NCBI RefSeq assembly: GCF_000022145.1
Contig: NC_011891.1
Location: 3,454,501 to 3,518,500 of the forward strand
Reading direction: 5' to 3'
DNA: 64,000 nt
Origin: Anaeromyxobacter dehalogenans 2CP-1
GTDB taxonomy: Bacteria > Myxococcota > Myxococcia > Myxococcales > Anaeromyxobacteraceae
Below the pieces are notes generated by a model that saw only the letters and a list, made by a program, of their open reading frames with translations, searched no databases and was not told the origin of the DNA. The number at the start of each line of letters is the position of its first letter. The first letter of the stretch is position 1. Position numbers and translations under genes: made by a program. This document shows, piece by piece, positions 63,317-64,000 of the stretch.

Positions 63317-64000
63317 CCGGGCACGCCGAGCGCGCCGCGCGCTTCGCGGCCGACGAGCCGCGCGCGCACTGGCACGACCAGGCGCTCTGGTTCGTGCGCC
63401 TGAAGCGCGACCGCATGGCGGCGGCGGTGCCGGAGTGGGAGGCGCTGCGCGAGCGCGCCGCGGGCGTGAAGGCGCACGCCCGGGCCCGGCTGGCCGACTA
63501 CCTGGAGCAGTTCGAGCGCGAGGCCACCCGGCGCGGCATCCGGGTGCACTGGGCCCGCGACGCCGACGAGCACAACGCGGTCGTCCACCGGATCCTCTCC
63601 GAGCGCGGCGTCACCCGGGTGGTGAAGTCGAAGTCGATGCTGACCGAGGAGTGCCACCTCAACCCCTATCTGGCGTCGCGCGGCATCGAGGTGGTGGACA
63701 CCGACCTGGGCGAGCGGATCGTCCAGCTCGCCGGCGAGCCGCCCTCGCACATCGTGCTGCCCGCCATCCACAAGAAGAAGGAGGAGATCGGCGAGCTGTT
63801 CCACCGCACCCTCGGCACGACCGCCGGCGCCTCGGATCCCACCTACCTCACCCAGGCCGCCCGCGCGCACCTGCGCGAGAAGTTCCTGGCCGCGCAGGCG
63901 GGCCTCACCGGCGTGAACTTCGCGATCGCCGAGACCGGCGGGATCGTGGTGTGCACGAACGAGGGCAACGCGGACATGGGCACGCACCTGCCCCCGCTCC
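63313..64000 (+). CDS. lutB: LutB, iron-sulfur subunit of L-lactate oxidation, cut by the window edge
   Basis: 229 complete codons are visible from a GTG at 63313 that overlaps the lutA stop. The sequence (ALWFVRLKRDRMAAAVPEWE, then KSKSMLTEECHLN and GIEVVDTDLGERIVQLAGE, then AIHKKKEEIGELF) is that of the LutB N-terminal DUF162-type domain, here ending at VVCTNEGNADMGTHLPPL. The ferredoxin-like 4Fe-4S part lies past the window. A lutC gene is expected next. Confidence 0.94.
   Translation, partial: MTGHAERAARFAADEPRAHWHDQALWFVRLKRDRMAAAVPEWEALRERAAGVKAHARARLADYLEQFEREATRRGIRVHWARDADEHNAVVHRILSERGVTRVVKSKSMLTEECHLNPYLASRGIEVVDTDLGERIVQLAGEPPSHIVLPAIHKKKEEIGELFHRTLGTTAGASDPTYLTQAARAHLREKFLAAQAGLTGVNFAIAETGGIVVCTNEGNADMGTHLPPL

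Overview
The window is very GC-rich DNA (about 75% G+C by eye) whose real genes carry G or C at almost every third codon position. Gene content fits a Deltaproteobacterium/Myxococcota of the Anaeromyxobacter type: short myxobacterial-type ribbon-helix-helix-like proteins, many hybrid histidine kinases, periplasmic multiheme cytochromes c, and lactate oxidation genes suited to anaerobic respiration. The genus is inference from gene content, not from a marker gene. I see no rRNA, tRNA, CRISPR array, insertion sequence or phage gene; this looks like ordinary chromosome.

Layout. 1-6.5 kb: secreted or envelope proteins (an S41 peptidase cut by the window edge, a small RHH-like protein, an M36 metalloprotease, a PEGA-like lipoprotein, an exported alpha/beta hydrolase). 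6.9-15.6 kb: a signalling block with a CheR-type methyltransferase overlapping a hybrid kinase, a KaiC-like ATPase overlapping a second hybrid kinase, the remains of a frame-broken gene, and an OmpR-type two-component pair. 15.7-24.9 kb: a LuxR-HTH regulator, a CoxG-like protein, envelope proteins, a GH16 glycosidase, a type IB topoisomerase and a double-hotdog thioesterase. 25-34.8 kb: DAHP synthase, a DEAD-box helicase, a third hybrid kinase, an MFS carrier, a phosphoglycerate-dehydrogenase-like enzyme and small membrane proteins. 34.9-44.9 kb: a RecA-like/PPDK-type fusion protein, an octaheme cytochrome resembling the MccA/SirA sulfite reductases, an MBL-fold hydrolase, a structured RNA candidate, an M49-like metallopeptidase with an EF-hand loop, and a two-gene cytochrome c operon. 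45.2-50.5 kb: a 1759-residue fused biotin-dependent carboxylase with a ruined biotin carboxylase domain. 50.5-55.1 kb: a four-gene MacA-MacB-TolC type efflux operon (minus strand). 55.4-64 kb: a lactate island: LytS-type sensor, LytTR regulator, FAD/4Fe-4S D-lactate dehydrogenase, lactate permease, lutA and the start of lutB.

How the parts work together. The lactate island reads as one unit: sensor and regulator first, then permease and two lactate-oxidising systems. Three identical 8-bp words at exactly 21-bp intervals sit between the LytTR gene and the dehydrogenase, which is the geometry expected for LytTR DNA binding. Electrons from lactate could feed the periplasmic cytochromes encoded at 37.6-39.6 and 43.3-44.9 kb. 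Other control candidates are helically phased TTAGG repeats before the cytochrome operon, GATTG repeats before the MFS gene, a 14-bp palindrome before the KaiC-like gene and an 11/12-bp inverted repeat between the efflux operon and lytS.

The most unusual items are the octaheme cytochrome with a CX15CH heme site, the giant carboxylase with a pseudo-biotin-carboxylase domain, the RecA-like/ATP-grasp fusion, the terminator-ended chain of hairpins at 40.87-41.03 kb, and the LytTR-like operator array.
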